Source of the DNA: Candidatus Rhodoferax mariagerensis
GTDB lineage: Bacteria > Pseudomonadota > Gammaproteobacteria > Burkholderiales > Burkholderiaceae_C
Direction: 5' to 3'
Assembly (NCBI GenBank): GCA_016719055.1
Contig: JADKAW010000007.1
Location: 129,754 to 193,753, forward strand
Length of the DNA stretch: 64,000 bases
Both the position numbers and the translations under genes were made by a program. Under the pieces are notes generated by a model, which was not told the origin of the DNA, made no database searches, and worked only from the letters and a program-made list of their open reading frames with translations. Each line of letters opens with the position of its first letter. Position 1 is the stretch's first letter. Below are positions 48,157-55,371 of the stretch, piece after piece.

Positions 48157-48373
48157 GCTTGCTTGATCTACACGGACTTAGCCGGACTTCTGCTTGCGCC
48201 GCAGTCAGTTGCCTGACAGCGCGGAATGCGGAATCATCGCCCAAGTGGATGTACAAATGCCCGTGCAGTTCATCCTTGACGATCTCGGCGGGATCGCGCC
48301 CGGCCAGTTCGTCGTCTTCGTCAAAGCCGTGCCAGGTGAACTCGATGCGCTGGCTCTGCCGTTTGTCGAGTTT
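48119..48373 (-). pseudogene. remnant of a small hypothetical protein without start codon
   Basis: An 84-codon minus-strand frame without ATG reads RIEFTWHGFDEDDELAGRD and later HGHLYIHLGDDSAFRA. This resembles small acidic proteins of the type RIEFxWxGxDExD...FFHxGDxSxF found in many bacteria. It is preceded by TGA at 48374-48376 in the same frame. The plus-strand frame over the same bases has no support. Confidence 0.45.
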
Positions 48374-48514
48374 TCAGTCCATCTGTCCTTGCACCATTCC
48401 GAACTGGAAGTTGCCGTTCAGATCCTTCCCGAAGGTTATGTGGCCAGGCACCTGACTGCACGCGGCCGAGGCTGGCAATGACGTTGCCTTAGCACTCTCC
48501 TTTTGGCGATTAAG

Positions 48515-48543
48515 TTGACATTGTCATATTTTTACTATTAAAA
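48515..48543 (+). promoter_or_regulatory. promoter with overlapping palindrome for the QueC-like operon
   Basis: A perfect -35 TTGACA (48515-48520) lies 17 bp from TTAAAA (48538-48543). The perfect palindrome TGACATTGTCA (48516-48526) overlaps the -35 box. A repressor bound there would block transcription; the XRE protein of the operon is the obvious candidate. GGAG precedes the first ATG by 8 bases. Confidence 0.6.
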
Positions 48544-48564
48544 TCTGACAAATGGAGCAAAATC

Positions 48565-49134
48565 ATGAGTGATGGACCGCATAGAAGTCTGCCGATGCGA
48601 AAGCCGTGGAGAGAACTGGCCAAGTGCGGAGATCAGGGTACCTACGATGCTGAGCAGGTAATCGAGGCTGCTGCGGGTGCGCTTGCCAGCGACTTCAAGA
48701 ATGAAGTCAAGTGGTCACTCATCGATGCTTTGAAATCGATCTTTACTGGACGGGACAACTCCTTGGGGCTCCCTGAAATTGCTCTTCAAGAACTTGAAGA
48801 TGCGAAGGTTTTGGCTGCTGGTTCCGTATTTGGAATGAACGCAGTTGCATGGAGCATTGAGCTCATCACCGAAGGTAGATTTGGCTTGGATGCTTTTTAC
48901 GATGCGATTGGCCTTGCGGCCAAGATGCGTGGCTTCGCAAACGTGCGGTCGGTTGAAGAGCACTATCTTCGGGAGTCAAATCAACGGCGGTCTGAAAACG
49001 TAAGCAAGCGACTCCATGCCGCTATTTCCAGCCTTTCAGAAGGCAGACTGGGCTCGATGCTCGCGGGCCCTGAATTAGCCAAAACCCAACGCCCCAAAAA
49101 GAAGACCCACCTCGACGAAGGAGTGTCCTTGTGA
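48565..49134 (+). CDS. unknown protein, first gene of QueC-like operon
   Basis: A 189-residue, mostly helical protein with no recognised domain. It starts MSDGPHRSLPMRKPWRELAK, continues with AEQVIEAAAGALASDF and has a basic C-terminal tail (KTQRPKKKTH). The N-terminal DGPHRSLPMR stretch looks unusually ordered for a leader and may be the functional part. Its stop overlaps the ATG of the QueC-like gene (TGATG). Given that QueC relatives in other defence operons modify a small partner protein, this could be the target; that is inference only. Confidence 0.75.
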   Translation: MSDGPHRSLPMRKPWRELAKCGDQGTYDAEQVIEAAAGALASDFKNEVKWSLIDALKSIFTGRDNSLGLPEIALQELEDAKVLAAGSVFGMNAVAWSIELITEGRFGLDAFYDAIGLAAKMRGFANVRSVEEHYLRESNQRRSENVSKRLHAAISSLSEGRLGSMLAGPELAKTQRPKKKTHLDEGVSL

Positions 49135-50504
49135 TGAACCCATTGCCTCTCAAGGAACTGGTCGTGGATGTGGTTGAAGCTGGTGCCCGTCGGCGCAAAG
49201 GTACGGTCGCTTGTCGGCTTGACCGAAACATTGATTTCGACCTTGAAGCTCTTGAATCGTTCTCGTCCATCAAATGGGAGCCGACGGTGTATGACGCGCT
49301 TGTCGTGGCTGCCGCAGTTGAGTTCTGTGATCGGGGTCTGGCCCGTAGTGCCATGAACTGGGGACGAAAATTTTCTGTATATGTTCCTGTTCTTGATCCC
49401 GACAAGTGGTCAGGCAACAAGGTCACCCGGGCTCTAGTGGAGGCGTTGAACCTACTTACCGGTGACGACTGGCACTTTGAATTCCGTTCTCGCAAGGTCC
49501 CAGCGGAACGGCCTGCGCAAGGCCGCATGGGGTTTCCATCCAACGCAGAGTCCGTAATCGCCTTTAGCGATGGAATGGATTCGCGCGCGGTAGCCGGGCT
49601 GGAGAGCCACCGTCTTGGTAATCGGTTGGTGCGTGTGAGAGTGGGCAGCAAGCAGCACGACATTTCGAAGAGAGATCGTCGCGAGATTCCTTTTACGGCT
49701 GTTCCGTACACCATAAATCTTGAAGATGGCAGGAATGCCGAAAGTAGCGCACGGAGCCGAGGGTTCAAATTCAGCGTTGTATCAACTATGGCGGCTTATT
49801 TGATTGACGTGCCGTCGGTCATTATTCCGGAGAGTGGACAAGGGGCCCTGGCACCAGCTCTTCTCCCCGTTGGGCAGGGCTATGAAGACTATCGAAGTCA
49901 TCCCGTCTTCGCTGCATTGATGGAGCGCTTCTTCAATGAATTGCTCGGATATCAGATTCAGTACCGATTTCCACGGCTGTGGATGACGAAGGGCGAGACC
50001 CTTCGCGAGTTCGTCGATGTCTGTGGCAGTGACCTGCCGTGGGCGAAGACCAGATCGTGTTGGCAGCAATCTCGGCAGGTTGCCGTCTCGGGAAAAAGAC
50101 GGCAATGTGGAGTTTGTGCAGCTTGCATACTCCGCCGTCTCAGTGTTCATGCGGCTGGCTTAAGTGAGCCATCTGAAAACTATGTGTGGGAATCACTGAA
50201 GGCCACCACCTGGAACGCTGGCGCAGCAAAAGAATTCACTAACTTCACGCCAGCATTGCATGAATACTCTATCGCAGGGGTACTCCATTTTCAGCACTTC
50301 GCTTCACTTCGTGATTCCATGCAGTATGAGCTAGTTAAACGCCGAGGGACGAACGAGCTGGCTCGCGCTCTGTCTGAGCCGTCGGCAGTCGTGGCGAAAA
50401 ACCTTGACCGACTCCTGCGACAACACACCGTTGAATGGTCTGCATTCATTGATAATCTTGGACCAGGGTCGTTCGTAAGGCAATGGATAGACGGTGCATC
50501 ATGA
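49134..50504 (+). CDS. QueC-like enzyme (7-cyano-7-deazaguanine synthase superfamily)
   Basis: A 456-residue protein. The central part has the PP-loop FSDGMDS (about residue 146, for SGGxDS), the WMTKGETLREFV segment and the zinc ligands: SCW followed by CGVCAAC about residues 324-330, in the arrangement of QueC. It is twice as long as housekeeping QueC, with about 140 extra N-terminal and 100 extra C-terminal residues, a size close to defence-associated QatC/Cap9. No other queuosine genes are nearby. It overlaps both neighbours (TGATG before, ATGA after), so all are coupled. A GTG at 49131 is an alternative start. Confidence 0.88.
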   Translation: MNPLPLKELVVDVVEAGARRRKGTVACRLDRNIDFDLEALESFSSIKWEPTVYDALVVAAAVEFCDRGLARSAMNWGRKFSVYVPVLDPDKWSGNKVTRALVEALNLLTGDDWHFEFRSRKVPAERPAQGRMGFPSNAESVIAFSDGMDSRAVAGLESHRLGNRLVRVRVGSKQHDISKRDRREIPFTAVPYTINLEDGRNAESSARSRGFKFSVVSTMAAYLIDVPSVIIPESGQGALAPALLPVGQGYEDYRSHPVFAALMERFFNELLGYQIQYRFPRLWMTKGETLREFVDVCGSDLPWAKTRSCWQQSRQVAVSGKRRQCGVCAACILRRLSVHAAGLSEPSENYVWESLKATTWNAGAAKEFTNFTPALHEYSIAGVLHFQHFASLRDSMQYELVKRRGTNELARALSEPSAVVAKNLDRLLRQHTVEWSAFIDNLGPGSFVRQWIDGAS

Positions 50505-51670
50505 ACAAGCCAAACATTGAGTTGAGCCCAATAGAGTTGGGCGAAAGATTGAAGATTGCTCGGGAGACCGCCAACATTACTCAAGATATTGCAGCCAAGA
50601 CCGCAGGCATCGCTCGTACTACGCTGGTCTCCATTGAGAAGGGACAACGCGCAGCAAGGCTCGAAGAGATTCAGGAACTGAGCCGTTTGTATGGAATATC
50701 TGCAAATTTTCTACTGCGCCGGGATGCCATTCATGTCGATTTGGTCCCTCGCTTTCGATCACTTCCGGGAACTGCAGGTATTGGTATCGAACAGGCAGCG
50801 CGAATGCTGAATGACCTAGTTAGGGCAGAGGTGGAGTTAGAGAATATTCTGGGTATTGAGAAGCCGTACAACTATCCTGCAGAAAAAACCATCCTTCCGG
50901 GTGATGTCCGCAAGCAAGCGGAACAAGATGCGCAGAGCTTGCGCAATTGGCTTGGACTTGGTGAAGGTCCTATTCAAAACCTGTTTTCACTTCTAGAGCT
51001 GCAGCTTGGCGTGCGGATCTATGCGAGGAAGTTGGATGCCAAAGTCTCTGGGTTGTTTGCCTACGATGAGGCGGTTGGCGCCTGCATACTGATCAATGCA
51101 AGTCATCGAGAAGACCGCAGGACCCTGACTGGCGCTCATGAGCTTGGTCACTTCATTGGAACGCGACGTCGGCCAGAGATCTATCAGGACCAGAAGTACG
51201 AAAACTCTCGCGAGGAGCGCTATGCCAATGCCTTTGCTAGTGCGTTTCTTATGCCCGCCCGCGCTGTCATGGAGAAGTTCAACGATTTGACTTTAGGCTC
51301 GACCCATTTGACGCGACGGCATATCATTTTGCTTGCCAACTTCTTTGGTGTATCCCGACAAGCAATGGTGCTTCGGCTTGAAGAGCTTGGTTTGACGAAG
51401 AAAGGAACTTGGGATTGGTTCGCGGACAACGGTGGTATCACCGACGAACAGGTACGCCAAGTTCTTGGTTCAGCAGCATATGGACCAGTTCCAGTAGATG
51501 GCGCGCAATCTTCAAGACTTTTCCTGCTGACTATTGAAGCTTGGAAGAAGGATCTGATCAGCGAAGGGCAGATGTCGGAAATGTTGAAGCTCAATCGCGA
51601 AAAGGTTCGTGAACTGCTCGATGAAGCCGAAGAGGACGAAACAGATGATCTTTTCAAGCTGCCTCACTGA
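50501..51670 (+). CDS. XRE helix-turn-helix fused to ImmA/IrrE metallopeptidase
   Basis: A 389-residue protein. The N-terminal XRE domain (about residues 13-70: LGERLKIARETANITQDIAAKTAGIARTTLVSIE in part) is followed by a COG2856/ImmA-type zinc peptidase with HELGH near residue 211 (TGAHELGHFIGTRRR) and a third ligand region NAFASAFLMP. Such proteins repress their operon and cleave or inactivate a regulator on a stress signal. ATG 50501 overlaps the QueC-like stop by 4 bases. The PIN gene starts inside its 3' end. Confidence 0.92.
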   Translation: MNKPNIELSPIELGERLKIARETANITQDIAAKTAGIARTTLVSIEKGQRAARLEEIQELSRLYGISANFLLRRDAIHVDLVPRFRSLPGTAGIGIEQAARMLNDLVRAEVELENILGIEKPYNYPAEKTILPGDVRKQAEQDAQSLRNWLGLGEGPIQNLFSLLELQLGVRIYARKLDAKVSGLFAYDEAVGACILINASHREDRRTLTGAHELGHFIGTRRRPEIYQDQKYENSREERYANAFASAFLMPARAVMEKFNDLTLGSTHLTRRHIILLANFFGVSRQAMVLRLEELGLTKKGTWDWFADNGGITDEQVRQVLGSAAYGPVPVDGAQSSRLFLLTIEAWKKDLISEGQMSEMLKLNREKVRELLDEAEEDETDDLFKLPH

Positions 51671-52274
51671 CCAAGATAAAGTGATCGTTCTGGACGCCAG
51701 CGTAATCATCAATCTGCTGGCGACCGGATACGTGACCGAAATTCTGCAAGCGTTGAAAGTGTCCCTTGTCGTAACCGGCCATGTCGTGCGTGAAATCGAG
51801 CAGGGTGCGGCAAATGGCCGACAAGAATCCGCGCTTCTGACCGAATTGATTGATGCGCATTTTTTGCAAATGAAGGAGATTTCTGGTCCGTCGCTAGAGC
51901 ATTTCTTTAGCATGGTGTCTGGCAATACGTCGGATTCTCTCGGCGACGGTGAGGCTGCAACTCTTGCGTTTGCGTATGGCAATGGATTCTCTGCTGCTAT
52001 TGACGAAAAGAAGGCAACACGGATTGCTGGTGAACGTTTTGATGCGGTGAAGCTTGTCACAAGCTTAGACATACTTGCCCATGAGCCAGTACGAACTTTG
52101 CTCGGACACACAGCACTAGCCAGTGCAACATTTCAGGCGCTGCGCGTTGCAAGAATGCAAGTTCGACCGCATCAACTTGATTGGGTCACCCAGTTGATTG
52201 GTGAAGACAACTTGACGGCATGCGCGAGTTTGAAGAGATATGCAAGACGCAAAATGGATCACACCAACCCGTAG
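51645..52274 (+). CDS. PIN-domain protein
   Basis: A 209-residue protein with a PIN-like nuclease fold. Acidic positions appear in order: VIVLDASVIINLL (D near residue 15), VVREIEQG, LGDGEAATLAFA and AAIDEKKATRIA. The C-terminal 60 residues are not recognised. ATG 51645 lies 26 bp inside the XRE-ImmA gene; the upstream GTG frame is less likely. PIN proteins are usually RNases acting as toxins, so with XRE-ImmA upstream this looks like the effector. Confidence 0.82.
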   Translation: MIFSSCLTDQDKVIVLDASVIINLLATGYVTEILQALKVSLVVTGHVVREIEQGAANGRQESALLTELIDAHFLQMKEISGPSLEHFFSMVSGNTSDSLGDGEAATLAFAYGNGFSAAIDEKKATRIAGERFDAVKLVTSLDILAHEPVRTLLGHTALASATFQALRVARMQVRPHQLDWVTQLIGEDNLTACASLKRYARRKMDHTNP

Positions 52275-52397
52275 CGACCGATTGCGGAGATTTCGAGGGA
52301 AGTCCACATTGATGGGCGGACAGCGTTGGGAAGTCTTTCTGCACCTTGGCAGTGCCGTCCTGAACGGAGATGTTCGTTTTCTTGAAATGATATGAAT

Positions 52398-52426
52398 CAT
52401 AGGGTAGTATTCGAATGTATCCTATG
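52398..52426. promoter_or_regulatory. inverted repeat at the abiE promoter
   Basis: CATAGGGTA...TATCCTATG with a central TTCGAA, 11 bp upstream of the abiEi GTG. AbiEi antitoxins repress their own operon by binding inverted repeats, so this is the likely operator. Confidence 0.6.
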
Positions 52427-52436
52427 TTTTCTATCA

Positions 52437-53060
52437 GTGAATCCCAAAAACCCACCCTCCCAGCGAGATAGTGTGGTGGCCCATTTGCAGGCCACGGGTA
52501 TGTCGCGCCTCAGCGAATTGACTGCCAAGGGTATTACTGCAGCTACAGTGTCGCGCCTTGAGCGTGAGGGCGTTCTCGTGCGCCTTGCCCGAGGGCTGTA
52601 TCAGCTGGCAGACGCATCACTCGATGTGAATCACACGCTTGCCGAGGCGTCCAAACTTGTTCCCAAGGGAGTCATCTGCCTTACGTCGTCCCTGGCGTTC
52701 CACAGTTTGACAGACCAGATTCCGCCCAAGGTCTGGATGGCCATTGGTCCGAAAGACTGGCACCCCACGTTTGAATATCCGCCGGTTCGTTTTGCGCGTT
52801 TTTCTGGGCCACGTCTGCTGCTTGGCGTCGAGAACCACGTCATTGACGGGGTATCCGTGCCGATCTTTGGGGTGGCCAAAACCATTGCAGACTTGTTCCG
52901 TTATCGGCTGACCGTCGGCGTGAACGTCGCACTGGAAGGGCTGCGGGAGGCACTCAGACAAAAAAAAGCGTCGCCGTCTGAAATAGCAAAAGAGGCGGCG
53001 GACGCCAAAGTCTGGAAGATTATGGAGCCGTACATGAGTGCGTTGACGTCCCTTGGCTGA
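52437..53060 (+). CDS. abiEi: AbiEi-type antitoxin/transcriptional regulator
   Basis: A 207-residue protein with an N-terminal winged-helix domain (LSELTAKGITAATVSRLEREGVLVRLARGLYQLAD) and a C-terminal AbiEi antitoxin domain (CLTSSLAFHSLTDQIP, TIADLFRYR). The GTG at 52437 is chosen because the frame upstream runs through the operator palindrome. It overlaps abiEii by 8 bp. AbiE is a type IV toxin-antitoxin and abortive phage-infection system. Confidence 0.9.
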   Translation: MNPKNPPSQRDSVVAHLQATGMSRLSELTAKGITAATVSRLEREGVLVRLARGLYQLADASLDVNHTLAEASKLVPKGVICLTSSLAFHSLTDQIPPKVWMAIGPKDWHPTFEYPPVRFARFSGPRLLLGVENHVIDGVSVPIFGVAKTIADLFRYRLTVGVNVALEGLREALRQKKASPSEIAKEAADAKVWKIMEPYMSALTSLG

Positions 53061-53925
53061 GCCTAAGAAACCACGAGACGTCGGTGCCTCGGTGCGCGCC
53101 CGCCTGCTGACGCTGGCACGCCAGAAGGGGCAGGCATTTGATCTCTTGCTGACGCGTTATGCCAACGAGCGACTGCTGCATCGGCTCAGCCTGTCGCCCC
53201 ATCGCAATCGGTTCGTACTCAAGGGTGCGATGCTGATGACGACTTGGTTCGACGATCCGCACCGCCCGACACGCGATGTGGATTTTCTGGGTTATGGCGA
53301 TCCGGCGCCGGATGCGATGCTCGACACGTTTCGCGAGATCTGCGCCATTGAGGTAGACGACGGGATTGTGTTCAACGTCGATGCGCTGCGCGTTGAGTTG
53401 ATCCGCGAAGAGCTGGAATACGGTGGTTTGCGTCTTCGCACCACCGGGGAGCTCGCCGGTGCGCGGATTACTGTCATTATTGACATAGGCTTTGGCGACG
53501 CCATCGAACCCGGCATTGAAGAGATCAATCTGCCGGTCCTGCTCGATCTGCCGCAGCCGAGATTGCGCGTCTATGCCCGCGAGACGGTGATTGCCGAAAA
53601 ATTCCAGGCCATGGTCATGTTGGGATTGGCCAACAGCCGTATGAAAGACTTCTACGACGTGTGGATTTTGAGCCGGAGCTATGACTTCGATGAAGACCGC
53701 CTGTCCCGGGCGATTGCAGCGACGTTTGAACGGCGCGGCACGGCCATTCCATTTGACGCGCCTGTGGCATTGACCCAGACTTTTGCGACCGACGCGGGCA
53801 AGCAGCGACAGTGGGCTGCATTCGTTCGCGACTTGGCCATCGAAATCCCGGTTTTCGAAACAGTGGTTGCGGACCTGGCCGGATTCCTGATGCCGTACGC
53901 ACGACATGGGCGGCAGCGTTCGTAG
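53053..53925 (+). CDS. abiEii: AbiEii-type nucleotidyltransferase toxin
   Basis: A 290-residue toxin of the AbiEii family. The nucleotidyltransferase core FVLKGAMLMTTWF then RPTRDVDFLGYGD (D-x-D near residues 75-77) is intact, followed by AEKFQAMVMLG and RMKDFYDVW. AbiEii relatives transfer nucleotides to tRNA and stop growth unless AbiEi is present. TTG 53053 overlaps the antitoxin stop. It appears complete, unlike the remnants at 39812-40198 and 54242-54400. Confidence 0.92.
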   Translation: MAEPKKPRDVGASVRARLLTLARQKGQAFDLLLTRYANERLLHRLSLSPHRNRFVLKGAMLMTTWFDDPHRPTRDVDFLGYGDPAPDAMLDTFREICAIEVDDGIVFNVDALRVELIREELEYGGLRLRTTGELAGARITVIIDIGFGDAIEPGIEEINLPVLLDLPQPRLRVYARETVIAEKFQAMVMLGLANSRMKDFYDVWILSRSYDFDEDRLSRAIAATFERRGTAIPFDAPVALTQTFATDAGKQRQWAAFVRDLAIEIPVFETVVADLAGFLMPYARHGRQRS

Positions 53926-53982
53926 GTCGTATTGAATTCGTGCTGGTGGCAGGGGGGACTACAGAGCTGACTGAAATACGTA

Positions 53983-54028
53983 TACATTTTTCGGACAAAA
54001 TAGATTTGCCAAATGTCCGAAAAATGTA
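53983..54028. promoter_or_regulatory. perfect 15-bp inverted repeat upstream of the DUF6088 fragment
   Basis: TACATTTTTCGGACA and its exact complement TGTCCGAAAAATGTA are separated by 16 bp. A further half-site (ATCGGAC) follows at 54036. It is probably the autoregulatory operator of the antitoxin gene that starts at 54055. Confidence 0.6.
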
Positions 54029-54054
54029 CACAATTATCGGACTAAAGCATTTTC

Positions 54055-54249
54055 ATGTCCGACTTAAAGACCCGCATCTCATCGCTGATTGCCGCCGCTG
54101 GCCCTGGCCACGTCTGGGTGCCGACTGATTTCGCACAACTCGGCTCCCGCGATGCCATCGATAAAACCCTGCAGCGCATGGTGCAAGCGGGCGACTTGCG
54201 TCGCATAGACCGGTACATACACGCTGGTGCCGACTCCGGCCATGCGTGA
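54055..54249 (+). pseudogene. N-terminal fragment of a DUF6088 (AbiEi-like) antitoxin
   Basis: 64 codons: SDLKTRISSLIAAAGPGHVW, then VPTDFAQLGSRDAIDKTLQR, then LRRIDRYIH. This is the winged-helix N-terminus of DUF6088 antitoxins, normally about 200 residues. The frame stops soon after LRRIDR. The next frame starts with the C-terminus of the partner toxin, so an internal deletion has removed the middle of the module. Confidence 0.75.
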
Positions 54250-54400
54250 TGCGCTGGTGAAAGACTATGAGGCAATGGCAGGAATGATCTTTGGTGATGT
54301 GCCCTCGCTGGAGGCGGTGCTTGCCAGTGTCGAAGCGCTGAACAACATCGTCAATAGCGGTTCTGTCACAGCATTGCCCATGCGAGGGGAGGCTCGATGA
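54242..54400 (+). pseudogene. C-terminal fragment of a nucleotidyltransferase toxin
   Basis: 52 codons: RDALVKDYEAMAGMIFGDVP then SLEAVLASVEALNNIVNSG. This matches the C-terminal end of nucleotidyltransferase toxins that pair with DUF6088. It is fused behind the antitoxin fragment by a deletion. Its stop overlaps the ATG of the AbiJ-like gene (ATGA). Confidence 0.6.
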
Positions 54401-55371
54401 GCGACTATTTCAGTGACCGAGAGAACGGACCACGCGCACGGACTGATCAGGTGATCTCTCCTACGGTCTGGTCCGGCGTGGTCGCCACGGTGCAGGGATT
54501 AATCAATAGCGGTGCCTTTGGGTTTCGGTTCCCCGAGCGTTGCCCAGATGGGCAGGCTATTTGCGGATGCGATCCCGATTCGTTGGCTGCGGCCGTGATT
54601 GCGGAAATGCCGGGATTGGCGTGGCCGCTTGAATCCACGAGCGAGGTGGAGGATGGCTTTTTCTCACAGCGTCAGCCGTTCGCGCCTGATACTCTGCTGA
54701 TCCTGGACTTCATCGAGTTTGTCCATGCCTCAGTGGCGAAACCGATCTCCGGCAAGTACCACGACTTCTTCAATCACCACCACCTGAGTTTCGATCAACA
54801 GGCCGGGCAGGAAGAGTTTCGCGCGACCGTCAACCGCATCTTTGCACGCAATGGCGTGGCATTCGAAATGCTTTTGACAGGTCGTTTCGTGCGATTGCTC
54901 CCGTTGGTGCTGGGCGATGACCTGAAGCGAACGGCATTTAACACCGGAGATCGGACGCTCGACAACATGCTGGAGGAATGCCGGGCGAAGTTTTCTGACC
55001 GCAACCCATTGGTGCGTCGCGAAGCACTGGAGCGTTTGTGGGACGCATGGGAGCGGCTTAAGTCCCTCGCTGACCCCGGCGACAAGAAAAGGTCGGTCCA
55101 GATTATTCTGGACGCAGCGACTTCGGAGCCGTCGCTGCGGGCAAGGCTAGAGTCGGAGGCGATGGAGTTGAACTCCATTGGAAACAGCCACCTGATTCGT
55201 CACTCGGAGGTCACTCAGGTGCCGGTCATTGACATCGACCACGTTGACTACCTTTTCCACCGATTGTTCGCGATGATCCAACTGATGCTGAGAAAAAGGG
55301 AGACCGGCCAATTCAAGAGGCTGAGGACGTGTTTTCCGTCTGCATCAGTCGTGTTCGGAATGCGCAATTGA
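54397..55371 (+). CDS. AbiJ-like protein
   Basis: A 324-residue protein starting MSDYFSDRENGPRARTDQVI. The body has CPDGQAICGCD, FIEFVHASVAKPISG and RRLWDAWERLK-like helices. The C-terminal LNSIGNSHLIRHSEVTQ and DYLFHRLFAMIQLMLRK resemble the HEPN-type C-terminus of AbiJ-related proteins, which are linked to abortive infection. It overlaps the HNH nuclease gene by 43 bp. Function is inferred from the family and context. Confidence 0.65.
   Translation: MSDYFSDRENGPRARTDQVISPTVWSGVVATVQGLINSGAFGFRFPERCPDGQAICGCDPDSLAAAVIAEMPGLAWPLESTSEVEDGFFSQRQPFAPDTLLILDFIEFVHASVAKPISGKYHDFFNHHHLSFDQQAGQEEFRATVNRIFARNGVAFEMLLTGRFVRLLPLVLGDDLKRTAFNTGDRTLDNMLEECRAKFSDRNPLVRREALERLWDAWERLKSLADPGDKKRSVQIILDAATSEPSLRARLESEAMELNSIGNSHLIRHSEVTQVPVIDIDHVDYLFHRLFAMIQLMLRKRETGQFKRLRTCFPSASVVFGMRN

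Noticed and set aside
48194..48481. Plus-strand frame of 95 codons upstream of the QueC-like operon
   Set aside because: It has no family features, and the opposite strand gives a recognisable protein remnant over the same bases.
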